From: Streptomyces sp. A012304
GTDB lineage: Bacteria; Actinomycetota; Actinomycetes; Streptomycetales; Streptomycetaceae
Direction: 5' to 3'
Assembly (NCBI RefSeq): GCF_026008495.1
Contig: NZ_BQUN01000098.1
Coordinates: 1 to 64,000 of the forward strand
DNA length: 64,000 bases
The position numbers were made by a program, and so were the translations under genes. The notes beneath the pieces are model-generated. The model saw only the letters and a list, made by a program, of their open reading frames with translations. It made no database searches and was not told where the DNA came from. This document shows, in pieces, positions 41,992-50,110 of this stretch (the first letter of the stretch is position 1; each line of letters opens with the position of its first letter).

Positions 41992-43335
41992 ATGGTGGAG
42001 ACCACGGGCGGGGGGCCGGGCGACGGCGCCGCCGAGGTGCTCGACCGTCCGCTGCCCGACGGCGTGCGCCGCCGGGTCGTCCAGATCGTCTCGGACGGTT
42101 TCGGCGGTCTGACCGTCGCCGAACTGCCCGCGCAGCTACGGCAGTACGCCCGGTTCGCGCCGAACCGGCGGGCCAAGTTCGCGGGCAACGCGATGGCGGC
42201 GGCGCTGGAGACCGATCCGCTGTTCCGGCAGCGCATCGCCGAGAAGTTCAGAGAGGCGCAGCCGGAACTGGCCGGCGCCCTCGACTCCGGATCACCGCCC
42301 CCGGCCGCGGACCCGCTGGACGTGGCGGCCGCGGCCTACGTACTGCGGCCCACCGGCTGGGTGAAGCTGGTGACCGCGGCAGGCGAGGAGGCGCAGCGCG
42401 CGGACGCCGAGCGCGCCGACGAGGAGAGCCGCGCGGAGCTGGAGCGGCTGCGCGAGGAACTCGCTCACGCCCGCGACCACACCCGGGCCGAGACCGAGCG
42501 GCTGCGCGCCGAGCTGGACGCGGCGAGGAAGGAAGCGGAATCGCTTCACCGGAAGCTGCGTTCGGCCCTCAGTGACGTCAAGCGCGGCGAGGCCGCGCTG
42601 CGCAAGATGCAGGGCGAGATCGAGGCCGTGCGCTCCGAGGGACAGGCGCAGGTCTCCGCCGCCGAGAGCGAGACCCGGCGGCTCAAGGCGCGTCTGGGGG
42701 AGGCGGAGGCGGCCCTGGAGGCCACCCGTCGGGCGGCCCGTGAGGGGCGCAGCGTCGAGGACATGCGGGTACGGCTGCTGCTGGACACCGTGCTGGACGC
42801 GGCCCAGGGGCTGCGCCGGGAGCTGGCCCTGCCGCCGGTGTCCGTGCGGCCGGCGGAGACCGTCGACGCGGTCGAGCCGGGCCGGATGACCCCGAAGGAC
42901 ATCGCCGCCCGCGCGCTGTCCGAGAACGACCCGGCGATCCTGGACCAGTTGCTGGCGCTGCCGCAGGCGCATCTGGTCGTCGACGGCTACAACGTCACCA
43001 AGACCGGCTATCCGCAGATGCCGCTGGAGAAGCAGCGGCTGCGGCTGCTCGGGCAGCTCTCGCAGCTCGCCGCGCAGACCGGCGCCGAGGTGACCTGTGT
43101 CTTCGACGGCGCCGAACTCGCCGCGCCGGTGCTGCTGGCGCCGCCGCGCGGGGTGCGGGTGCTGTTCTCCAAGCCGGGGGTCACCGCCGACGAGCTGATC
43201 CGCCAGCTGGTGCGCGCCGAGCCGCCGGGCCGGCCCGTCATCGTCGCCTCCACCGACCGGGAGGTGGCCGACGGGGTCGCCAGGGCGGGGGCGAGGCCTG
43301 TCGCTTCTGCGGTACTTCTGAGACGACTGACCTGA
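41992..43335 (+). CDS. Coiled-coil protein with C-terminal NYN (YacP/PIN-like) RNase domain
   Basis: 447 residues. N-terminal helical region, a long Glu/Arg coiled coil (about residues 130-245), then an NYN domain with VVDGYNVTKTGYP (catalytic Asp), FDGAE and VIVASTDREVADGVARAGA, the acidic residues of PIN-like metal-dependent RNases. Probably cleaves structured RNA; target unknown. ATG 41992 starts MVETTGGGPGDG. The next 220 nt hold the NlpC promoter. Confidence 0.88.
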   Translation: MVETTGGGPGDGAAEVLDRPLPDGVRRRVVQIVSDGFGGLTVAELPAQLRQYARFAPNRRAKFAGNAMAAALETDPLFRQRIAEKFREAQPELAGALDSGSPPPAADPLDVAAAAYVLRPTGWVKLVTAAGEEAQRADAERADEESRAELERLREELAHARDHTRAETERLRAELDAARKEAESLHRKLRSALSDVKRGEAALRKMQGEIEAVRSEGQAQVSAAESETRRLKARLGEAEAALEATRRAAREGRSVEDMRVRLLLDTVLDAAQGLRRELALPPVSVRPAETVDAVEPGRMTPKDIAARALSENDPAILDQLLALPQAHLVVDGYNVTKTGYPQMPLEKQRLRLLGQLSQLAAQTGAEVTCVFDGAELAAPVLLAPPRGVRVLFSKPGVTADELIRQLVRAEPPGRPVIVASTDREVADGVARAGARPVASAVLLRRLT

Positions 43336-43473
43336 AGATCGGTGTAAAGGCTCAATGCCCGAATTGGCGGCGAATCAGCGGAAGTGTCACGCAACGTAGC
43401 GTCAACTCGGCATCACCGCAGGTGTGTTCCTGCAAAGAATGCGTTGCGCAGCCGGGTTTTTTCGGCAGAGGAT

Positions 43474-43503
43474 TTGAAGTGATCACGGGCGGGTCACTAG
43501 GGT
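43474..43503 (+). promoter_or_regulatory. HrdB-like promoter of the first NlpC/P60 gene
   Basis: TTGAAG (43474-43479), 18-nt spacer, TAGGGT (43498-43503), 54 nt before the GTG. GTGATCAC at 43479-43486 and again at 43526-43533 (the latter inside the 12-bp palindrome GAGTGATCACTC, 43524-43535) flank it and look like binding sites. Confidence 0.68.
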
Positions 43504-43556
43504 CTGCCTTCGAACCTCCACACGAGTGATCACTCACAAGAAGGAGCTCGTTCTCC

Positions 43557-44591
43557 GTGGCGTCCCACCGTCGACCCAAGCAGCCCAGTCGCACACGCGT
43601 GACCGTGCTGACCACCGCGGCCGCCGCCGCTGTCGCCCTCAGCTCCCAGGCCGCCAACGCCGCCCCGAGCGAGAAGCCCAGCAAGGACGAGGTCAAGTCG
43701 AAGGTCGACAAGCTCTACGAGCAGGCCGAGCAGGCCACCGAGAAGTACAACGGGGCCAAGGAGAAGCAGGAGAAGCTCCAGAAGGAGATCTCCACCATCC
43801 AGGACAACGTCGCCCGGGGCCAGGAAGAGCTCAACGAGCTGCGCGACGGCATCGGCCTGGCGGCCGCCGCCCAGTACCGCACCGGCACCATCGACTCCTC
43901 CCTCCAGCTCTTCCTGTCGTCGAACCCGGACGACTACCTGGACAAGGCGTCCACCGCCGACCAGCTCAGCGCCCAGCAGGTGGAGTCGCTGAAGAAGATC
44001 CAGGAGAAGCAGCGCGAGCTGGCCCAGGACCGCTCCGAGGCCTCCGCCAAGCTCAAGGACCTCGCCGCCACCCGCACCGAACTGGGCAAGAAGAAGAAGG
44101 AAGTCCAGGCGAAGCTGGCCGAGGCCCAGAAGCTGCTCAACACCCTGACGGCGAAGGAGAAGGCCGAGCTGGCCGCCGCCGACGCCCGCGCCAGCCGCGA
44201 CTCCGGCGAGCGCGTCGACCTCGGCAACACCGCCCCCGCCTCCGGCCGCGCCCTCGCCGCCTTCCATGCCGCCCAGAGCAAGATCGGCTCGCCCTACGTC
44301 TACGGCGCCTCCGGCCCGAACTCCTTCGACTGCTCGGGCCTGACCTCCTGGGCCTTCGCCCAGGCCGGGGTCCAGATCCCGCGCATCTCGCAGGACCAGG
44401 CCAACGCGGGCACCCGCATCTACTCCCAGTCCGACCTCAAGGTCGGCGACCTGGTCATCTTCTACGGCGACCTGCACCACGTCGCCTTCTACGCGGGCAA
44501 CGGCCAGGTGCTGCACGCCCCGCGCACCGGCACCGTCGTGCGCTACGAGTCGATCAACAACATGCCGTTCCAGTTCGGCGTCCGGATCTGA
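43557..44591 (+). CDS. Secreted NlpC/P60 peptidoglycan endopeptidase (1)
   Basis: 344 residues. Signal peptide to about residue 36 (SSQAANA), two coiled coils with LYEQAEQATEKYNGAKEKQEKLQKE and related segments, then the NlpC/P60 domain with catalytic C259 (FDCSGL) and His in HHVAFY. Hydrolyses D-iGlu-DAP bonds in peptidoglycan, needing the coiled coil for activation as in RipA-like enzymes. GTG start. The second copy at 44814-45848 is about the same length and layout. Counterpart of mycobacterial NlpC genes beside trpD. Confidence 0.94.
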   Translation: MASHRRPKQPSRTRVTVLTTAAAAAVALSSQAANAAPSEKPSKDEVKSKVDKLYEQAEQATEKYNGAKEKQEKLQKEISTIQDNVARGQEELNELRDGIGLAAAAQYRTGTIDSSLQLFLSSNPDDYLDKASTADQLSAQQVESLKKIQEKQRELAQDRSEASAKLKDLAATRTELGKKKKEVQAKLAEAQKLLNTLTAKEKAELAAADARASRDSGERVDLGNTAPASGRALAAFHAAQSKIGSPYVYGASGPNSFDCSGLTSWAFAQAGVQIPRISQDQANAGTRIYSQSDLKVGDLVIFYGDLHHVAFYAGNGQVLHAPRTGTVVRYESINNMPFQFGVRI

Positions 44592-44739
44592 GCGACCGCG
44601 AGAGCGCCTCTCGGCGCCCGCAAGATCACGACACCCGACCGCCCGAACGGGCGAATCACACCGACGTGAACTGACCCCGCGCCCCGCCCATGACCTGCGT
44701 CAGAGGCGGGGCGTCACATTTGTGCGACCGCGCGGGTCT

Positions 44740-44769
44740 TTGGTGGGCCCCTCGTCGCGGGGCTACTGT
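44740..44769 (+). promoter_or_regulatory. HrdB-like promoter of the second NlpC/P60 gene
   Basis: TTGGTG (44740-44745), 18-nt spacer, TACTGT (44764-44769), 44 nt before the GTG. Same spacing as the first NlpC promoter. Confidence 0.55.
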
Positions 44770-44813
44770 CTGCCGCGTTTCCTCGTCCGCCAGCGGAAGG
44801 AGCACGGCTTCCC

Positions 44814-45848
44814 GTGGGGTCCCATCGCCGCCTTGCACAGCCAGGGTTTGACCGGGGGGCGGCCAGCGCCCGCAGAGCTTTCGGTGTGCTGTCCGTCGCA
44901 GCCGCCGCTCTCGGCGCCCTGTCCGCCGCCGTACCGGCCGAGGCCGCGCCGCCGGGCGACACCCGCTCCGAGGTCGACCGCCTCTACGAGGAGGCCGAGA
45001 AGGCCACCGAGGCCTACAACAAGGCCGGGGAACGCGCCGGGACGCTGCGCCGGCAGGTCGGTGACGCGCAGGACCGCATCGCCCGCCAGCAGGAGCACAT
45101 CAACGGCCTGCGCGAGCAGCTCGGCGCGCTGGCCGGCGCCCAGTACCGCTCCGGCGGCCTCGACCCGTCCCTGGCGCTGTTGTTCTCCGACGACCCCGAC
45201 GACTACCTCGACAAGGCCTCCGTCCTCGACCGCATCACCACCCACCAGGCCGGCGAACTGAAGGAACTTCAGGCCGCCATGCGCCAACTCGCCCAGGACC
45301 GCGCCGAGGCGACCCGCAGGCTCGGCGAGCTGGAGAAGAGCCGCAAGGCCGTCGCCCAGCACAAGAAGACCGTCGAGCAGAAGCTCGCCAAGGCGCGGGA
45401 GCTGCTGAACTCCCTGCCGTCCGCGGCGCGCGCCGCCTACGACCGGGCCTCGCGCTCGGGCCGGGGCGACTTGCCCGACCCCGGGGGCGCCGTCGCGCCG
45501 TCGGGCCGCGCGGCCGCCGCGGTCGCCGCCGCCCGTTCCGTGCTCGGCAAGCCGTACGTCTGGGGCGCCAACGGCCCCGCCGGGTTCGACTGTTCGGGCC
45601 TGATGCAGTGGTCGTACGCGCAGGCCGGGGTCTCCCTGCCGCGCACCTCGCAGGCCCAGGCGCACGCGGGCCGGCAGGTCCCGCTCTCCCAGGCGCGGCC
45701 CGGTGACCTCGTCACCTACCGCTCCGACGCCAGTCATGTCGGTATGTACGTGGGCAACGGCCAGGTCATCCACGCCCCTTACCCGGGCGCGCCGGTGCGC
45801 TACGACCCGGTCGGCATGATGCCGGTGTCGGCGGTCACCCGACCCTGA
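44814..45848 (+). CDS. Secreted NlpC/P60 peptidoglycan endopeptidase (2)
   Basis: 344 residues, paralogue of the upstream gene with the same order: signal peptide (AVPAEA), coiled coil (VDRLYEEAEKATEAYNKAGE), NlpC/P60 with C260 (FDCSGL) and His in SHVGMY. GTG start with AAGGAG upstream. Separated from the first by 222 nt with its own promoter, so each can be controlled on its own. The metalloprotease-like lipoprotein follows closely. Confidence 0.94.
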   Translation: MGSHRRLAQPGFDRGAASARRAFGVLSVAAAALGALSAAVPAEAAPPGDTRSEVDRLYEEAEKATEAYNKAGERAGTLRRQVGDAQDRIARQQEHINGLREQLGALAGAQYRSGGLDPSLALLFSDDPDDYLDKASVLDRITTHQAGELKELQAAMRQLAQDRAEATRRLGELEKSRKAVAQHKKTVEQKLAKARELLNSLPSAARAAYDRASRSGRGDLPDPGGAVAPSGRAAAAVAAARSVLGKPYVWGANGPAGFDCSGLMQWSYAQAGVSLPRTSQAQAHAGRQVPLSQARPGDLVTYRSDASHVGMYVGNGQVIHAPYPGAPVRYDPVGMMPVSAVTRP

Positions 45849-45893
45849 GCCGACCGGGTTCCGCCGCGGGCGCGGCACCGTACGATCGGGGGA

Positions 45894-47096
45894 ATGGCTG
45901 GTCGAAGGCGGGCGCGCGGATCCGGGGTCGGGGTCTGCTGTCTGCTGCTCGCCCTGCTCTCGGCCTCGCTGGTGGCGTGCGGCGGGCGGCCGGCCACCGA
46001 CGGCGCGCGGGCGCAGGTGCAGGCGGTGCTCGACCGGCGGGCGGCCGCGGTCCTCGCCCACGACGAGCGCGCCTTCGCCGCCACCGGCAGTCCCGCCGGC
46101 TACGGCAGGCTGCGGGCCGTGCCGCTGGCCGCCTGGTCGTACCGGGTGACCGCCGTCCACCGCGCGGACGACACCGCCACCGCCGACGCCGAACTCAGCT
46201 ACCGCCTCCAGGGCTACGACCAGGCCCCGGTGACCGCGGGCCGCGTCCTGCGCCTGACCCGCGACGGGCGCGGCGGCTGGTCCGTGCTGTCCGAGGGGCC
46301 CGCGAAGAAGGCCGGCGCGCAGTTGTGGGACCAGGGCACGGTGACCGCCGTGCGGGGCGCGCACAGTCTCGTCCTGGGCGTCGGGCACTCCGCTGAACGG
46401 CTCAGGGGCTACGCCGGCCTCGCCGACCGTGCCGTCCCGGCGGTCTCGCGGGAGTGGGGCACGGACTGGGCCCGGCGGGTCGTCGTCCTCGTACCGAGGT
46501 CGCTGAACGGGATGGCGGCGCTGCTCGCCTCGCCCGCCTCCTCCTACCGGGGCATCGCCGCCGTCACCACGGGGGAGACGGGCGGCGCGGCGAAGGCGCC
46601 CGCCGACCGGGTGATCGTCAACCCGGAGGCGTACGGCGCGCTCGGCCCGGTGGGCCGGCAGGTGGTGCTCACCCACGAGACCACGCACGTCGCGACCCGC
46701 GCGCACACCAACGGGGCCACTCCGCTGTGGCTGTCGGAGGGGTACGCCGACTGGGTCGGCTACCGCGGCACCACCCGCACCCCGGCCCAGGTGGCCCCCG
46801 AGCTGGAGCGGGCCGTCGCCGACGGGCAGGTCCCGGCGGCGCTGCCCACCGACGAGGACTTCGGCTTCGCCGGGGACGCGAACCGGCTGGCGCGGGCGTA
46901 CGAGGGCGGCTGGATGGCCTGCCGGATGATCGCCGAACGGTGGGGCGAGGAGCGGCTGGAGCAGTTCTACCGGGCCGTGGGCGGGCACGGGGAGCGGGAA
47001 GGGTCCGTGGAGGGCGCGCTGAAGAGCGTGCTGGGCACGACTCTGGAGACCTTCACCGCCGACTGGCGCGCCTACCTCGCGACCGGACTCGGCTGA
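45894..47096 (+). CDS. HExxH metallopeptidase-like lipoprotein
   Basis: 400 residues. Lipobox SLVAC near residue 29 after a basic signal peptide. An N-terminal NTF2-like domain (QAVLDRRAAAVLAHDERAF) is followed by a gluzincin-type peptidase with HETTH (H261, E262, H265) and the third ligand Glu in WLSEGYADW. Likely a surface metalloprotease; substrate unknown. ATG start 45 nt after the second NlpC stop. Position beside two cell-wall hydrolases suggests a role in wall or secreted-protein maturation. Confidence 0.9.
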   Translation: MAGRRRARGSGVGVCCLLLALLSASLVACGGRPATDGARAQVQAVLDRRAAAVLAHDERAFAATGSPAGYGRLRAVPLAAWSYRVTAVHRADDTATADAELSYRLQGYDQAPVTAGRVLRLTRDGRGGWSVLSEGPAKKAGAQLWDQGTVTAVRGAHSLVLGVGHSAERLRGYAGLADRAVPAVSREWGTDWARRVVVLVPRSLNGMAALLASPASSYRGIAAVTTGETGGAAKAPADRVIVNPEAYGALGPVGRQVVLTHETTHVATRAHTNGATPLWLSEGYADWVGYRGTTRTPAQVAPELERAVADGQVPAALPTDEDFGFAGDANRLARAYEGGWMACRMIAERWGEERLEQFYRAVGGHGEREGSVEGALKSVLGTTLETFTADWRAYLATGLG

Positions 47097-47140
47097 GCCG
47101 GACCTGACGTAATTCTCCTTGCGGTTCACCGTGTCGCACT

Positions 47141-47176
47141 GCTACCTCTTATCGAGCTATCTCGATTAGAGGTAGC
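47141..47176. promoter_or_regulatory. 36-bp near-perfect palindrome upstream of the MATE gene
   Basis: GCTACCTCT-T-ATCGAG, loop CTAT, CTCGAT-T-AGAGGTAGC: one T-T mismatch in otherwise perfect arms. Sits 69 nt before the ATG, A+T-rich for this genome. Fits an operator for a dimeric regulator (MarR/PadR/TetR type) or, less likely, a terminator of the upstream gene. Confidence 0.75.
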
Positions 47177-47180
47177 TCGT

Positions 47181-47223
47181 TTCGTGGTAGGGGCCGCCTT
47201 CGTGGTGGCTCCCTTCGTGGTAG
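47181..47223. repeat. Three direct repeats TTCGTGGTRG
   Basis: ttcgtggtag at 47181-47190, ttcgtggtgg at 47199-47208 and ttcgtggtag at 47214-47223, between the palindrome and the MATE start. Spacings 18 and 15 nt. Possible additional regulator sites. Confidence 0.65.
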
Positions 47224-47245
47224 GTCGCCGAGGGGGATCCGTCTG

Positions 47246-48565
47246 ATGAACGCTCACCGCCGACAGCTCATGGCGCTCGCCCATCCCGTCTACCTCTCGC
47301 TCCTCGCCTCCGTCGCCGCCGGACTCATCAACACCGTGTGGGTGTCCCGGCTCGGCGGCCCCGCCGTCGCCGCCGTCGCGGTCGCCACCAACACCGAGAA
47401 CGTGCTGCTCGGCGTGGCGCTGGTGTTCGCCTCCGGCACGACCGTCCTGGTCGCCGAGGCACGCGGCGCGCGCGATCCGGGAGCCGTCCGGGCGGCCGTG
47501 CGCGGCGGCTGGGCGCTGTGCGCGCTGGTCACCCCGGTGGTCGCGGTGGGCGGGTTCCTGCTGCGCGAACCGCTGTCCCGGCTGGTGCTCGGCGACGACG
47601 GCCCCGCCCTGCCCCTCGCCGCCGCCTACTTCGCCGTCTCCATGCCGGGCCTGGCCGTGTTCTTCGCGCAGAACCTCGTCGACGGGCTCCTCAAGGGCAC
47701 CGGCGACACCCGCACCCCGATGCGGCTGGCCCTCCTCGCCAACGCCCTGATCCTCGCCCTCGACCCGCTCTTCATCCACCTCTACGGCGTCCCGGGCGCC
47801 GCCGCCGCCACGGTGCTGAGCCGGAGCGTGGCCCTGGGCCTCGGACTGCTCGCGCTGCGCCGCAACGCCCTGCTGAGGAAGGCCGCCACCACCCCGCCCG
47901 CCGCCTCCACCCGCGCCGCCCTGCGCCGCGCGCTGCGCACCGGGCTGCCGATGTCCCTCGACTTCACCGTGCGCCAGGCCGGCACGCTCGGACTGGTCGC
48001 GGTCGTCGCGCGGCTCGGGGTGACGGCCGTCGCCGCGTACGCGATCGCCTACAAGGTGCTGTACGTCGCGACGATGGCCTTCTACGCGGTGCGCCAGGCC
48101 GCCTCCATCCACACCGCGCACACCCGGGGCGCCGGACAGGACGCGCGGCGGGCGATCGGCCGGCAGGCGCTGCTCGTCTCCGGGACGGTCGGACTGGCGG
48201 CCGCACTGCTGCTGGCCGCCGCGGCCCCCTGGATCATGGCCGCGTTCGCCGCCGGCCCCGCCGTGGCCCACGAGGGCGTGCTGTTCCTGCGCTGTGTCGG
48301 CCCCTACCTGCTGCTGATGGCGGGCTTCATCGCCCTCGGCGGCGTCTTCGAGGGCAGCGGGGGGTCACCGCTGCTGCTGCGGGTGACCCTGCTCGGCACC
48401 GCGCTCCAACTGCCGCTCGCCCATGTCCTGTCGGGGCTGGGCCTGCCCGGCGTGGCCCTGGCCCTCGCGCTGGCGATGGGGGTGCAGTGCGCGGTGGTCG
48501 CAGTGCTGACGCGGCGGTCGTGGGGTCGGGAGGAGGCCGAGGCGCCCTGGGCGAGGGCGGCCTGA
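47246..48565 (+). CDS. MATE-family multidrug exporter
   Basis: 439 residues, twelve membrane helices in two bundles. MatE signatures: VAAGLINTVWVSRLGGPAVAAVAVATN and VDGLLKGTGDTRTPMRLALLANALI. Probably a drug or metabolite/cation antiporter. ATG with GGGGGA nearby. The palindrome and repeats upstream suggest induction by an unlinked regulator. Confidence 0.93.
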   Translation: MNAHRRQLMALAHPVYLSLLASVAAGLINTVWVSRLGGPAVAAVAVATNTENVLLGVALVFASGTTVLVAEARGARDPGAVRAAVRGGWALCALVTPVVAVGGFLLREPLSRLVLGDDGPALPLAAAYFAVSMPGLAVFFAQNLVDGLLKGTGDTRTPMRLALLANALILALDPLFIHLYGVPGAAAATVLSRSVALGLGLLALRRNALLRKAATTPPAASTRAALRRALRTGLPMSLDFTVRQAGTLGLVAVVARLGVTAVAAYAIAYKVLYVATMAFYAVRQAASIHTAHTRGAGQDARRAIGRQALLVSGTVGLAAALLLAAAAPWIMAAFAAGPAVAHEGVLFLRCVGPYLLLMAGFIALGGVFEGSGGSPLLLRVTLLGTALQLPLAHVLSGLGLPGVALALALAMGVQCAVVAVLTRRSWGREEAEAPWARAA

Positions 48566-48880
48566 TCCGGGCGGGAGGACCCCGGGCCGCCGCCCGGCAC
48601 CGTCGCGCCCCACAGGCGTACGGCCGCCGTCAGGGCCGCCGCCACCAGCAGGCCGTCGCTCAGGAAACTCCAGGACCGTCACCGGACACGCGGGTGGTGG
48701 TGAACAGCGGCACCGCCGTGAACGCGGCGTCCGTGCGGGCGTGCGGGGCGAGCCGCCCGGCCGCAGCCGCCACAGCACCAGCCACCCCGGCGCGAGGGCG
48801 CGGCGGCACGTCGCCCCGCTGGCCGCTGTGCGCGAGCCGTGAGGCGCGGCCGGGCGCACCGGTGAGGACGGTTTGGATAA
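48566..48880 (-). pseudogene. Degraded gene remnant (minus strand)
   Basis: The 326-nt gap before pimB contains no intact gene, but minus-strand frames keep strong third-position GC and peptide-like stretches in two frames (GRLAPHARTDAAFTAVPLFTTTRV in one, then FLSDGLLVAAALTAAVRLWG in another). This looks like the decayed, frameshifted end of a membrane-protein gene, broken before the pimB start. Product not recognisable. Confidence 0.3.
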
Positions 48881-48891
48881 GGTCGGCGGCG

Positions 48892-50034
48892 ATGCACAAG
48901 ACCCTGATCGTGACCAACGACTTCCCGCCCCGCCCGGGCGGCATCCAGGCGTTCCTGCACAACATGGCGCTACGGCTGGACCCCGAGCGCCTCGTCGTCT
49001 ACGCCTCCACCTGGAAGCGGAGCCGGGAGGGCGTGGAGGCGACGGCCGCCTTCGACGCCGAGCAGCCCTTCACCGTCGTCCGGGACACGACGACCATGCT
49101 GCTGCCGACGCCGGGCGCCACCCGGCGGGCCGTGGGGCTGCTGCGGGAGCACGGGTGCACGTCCGTGTGGTTCGGGGCGGCGGCGCCGCTCGGGCTGATG
49201 GCGCCCGCGCTGAGGCGGGCCGGCGCCCGGCGGCTGGTGGCCACCACCCACGGTCACGAGGCCGGCTGGGCGCAGCTGCCCGCCGCCCGGCAGCTGCTCG
49301 GGCGGATCGGCGAGACCACGGACACGATCACCTACCTCGGCGAGTACACCCGCTCGCGGATCGCCACCGCGCTGAGCGCCGAGGCGGCCGGGCGGATGGC
49401 GCAGCTGCCGCCGGGCGTCGACGAGAAGACCTTCCACCCGGGCTCCGGCGGCGACGAGGTCCGCGCGCGCCTCGGGCTCACCGACCGGCCGGTGGTCGTC
49501 TGCGTCTCCCGGCTGGTGCCGCGCAAGGGCCAGGACACGCTGATCCGGGCCATGCCCCGGATCCTCGCCGCCGAGCCGGAGACCGTGCTGCTGATCGTCG
49601 GCGGCGGGCCGTACGGCGGGGACCTGCGGCGGCTCGCCCGGGAGACCGGGGTCGCGGACTCGGTGCGGTTCACCGGGGCGGTTCCCTGGGAGGAGCTGCC
49701 CGCGCACTACGGCGCCGGAGACGTCTTCGCCATGCCGTGCCGCACCCGCCGAGGCGGGCTGGACGTCGAAGGGCTCGGGATCGTCTACCTGGAGGCCTCC
49801 GCGACCGGGCTGCCCGTCGTCGCCGGCGACTCCGGTGGCGCCCCCGACGCGGTCCTCGACGGCGAGACCGGCTGGGTCGTGCGCGGCGGCTCCCCCGAGG
49901 ACACCGCCGACCGTGTCGTCGCCCTCCTCCAGGACGCCGAACTGCGCCACCGGATGGGGGAGCGGGGCCGCCGGTGGGTGGAGGAGAAGTGGCGCTGGGA
50001 CCTGCTCGCCGAGAAGCTCAAGGCCCTTCTGTGA
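48892..50034 (+). CDS. pimB: GT4 glycosyltransferase, PimB-like mannosyltransferase
   Basis: 380 residues. The protein begins MHKTLIVTNDFPPRPGGIQAF, then VWFGAAAPLGLMAPAL, SRLVPRKGQD and the GT4 nucleotide-binding EGLGIVYLEASATGLPVVAGDSGGAPD. These match PimB' of Corynebacterium and Rv2188c closely. Adds the second mannose to phosphatidylinositol mannoside on the inner face of the membrane. ATG 48892. Its neighbour fadD15 is also its neighbour in mycobacteria. Confidence 0.92.
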   Translation: MHKTLIVTNDFPPRPGGIQAFLHNMALRLDPERLVVYASTWKRSREGVEATAAFDAEQPFTVVRDTTTMLLPTPGATRRAVGLLREHGCTSVWFGAAAPLGLMAPALRRAGARRLVATTHGHEAGWAQLPAARQLLGRIGETTDTITYLGEYTRSRIATALSAEAAGRMAQLPPGVDEKTFHPGSGGDEVRARLGLTDRPVVVCVSRLVPRKGQDTLIRAMPRILAAEPETVLLIVGGGPYGGDLRRLARETGVADSVRFTGAVPWEELPAHYGAGDVFAMPCRTRRGGLDVEGLGIVYLEASATGLPVVAGDSGGAPDAVLDGETGWVVRGGSPEDTADRVVALLQDAELRHRMGERGRRWVEEKWRWDLLAEKLKALL

Positions 50035-50110
50035 GCGGATCCGCGAAAGGTCTGGGCTCGGCCCGTCGCGGAACCTAGGCGGAGCGGGAAAATCCGCCCA
50101 TGCTGCCCAC

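Noticed and set aside
43336..43556. c-di-AMP (ydaO) riboswitch before the NlpC gene
   Set aside because: Cell-wall hydrolase genes in Streptomyces often have one, but the conserved core is not seen here; a promoter and palindromes explain the region better.
44656..44962. Short minus-strand frames in the gap before the second NlpC gene
   Set aside because: They overlap the candidate promoter and the signal-peptide coding region and have no conserved-looking product.
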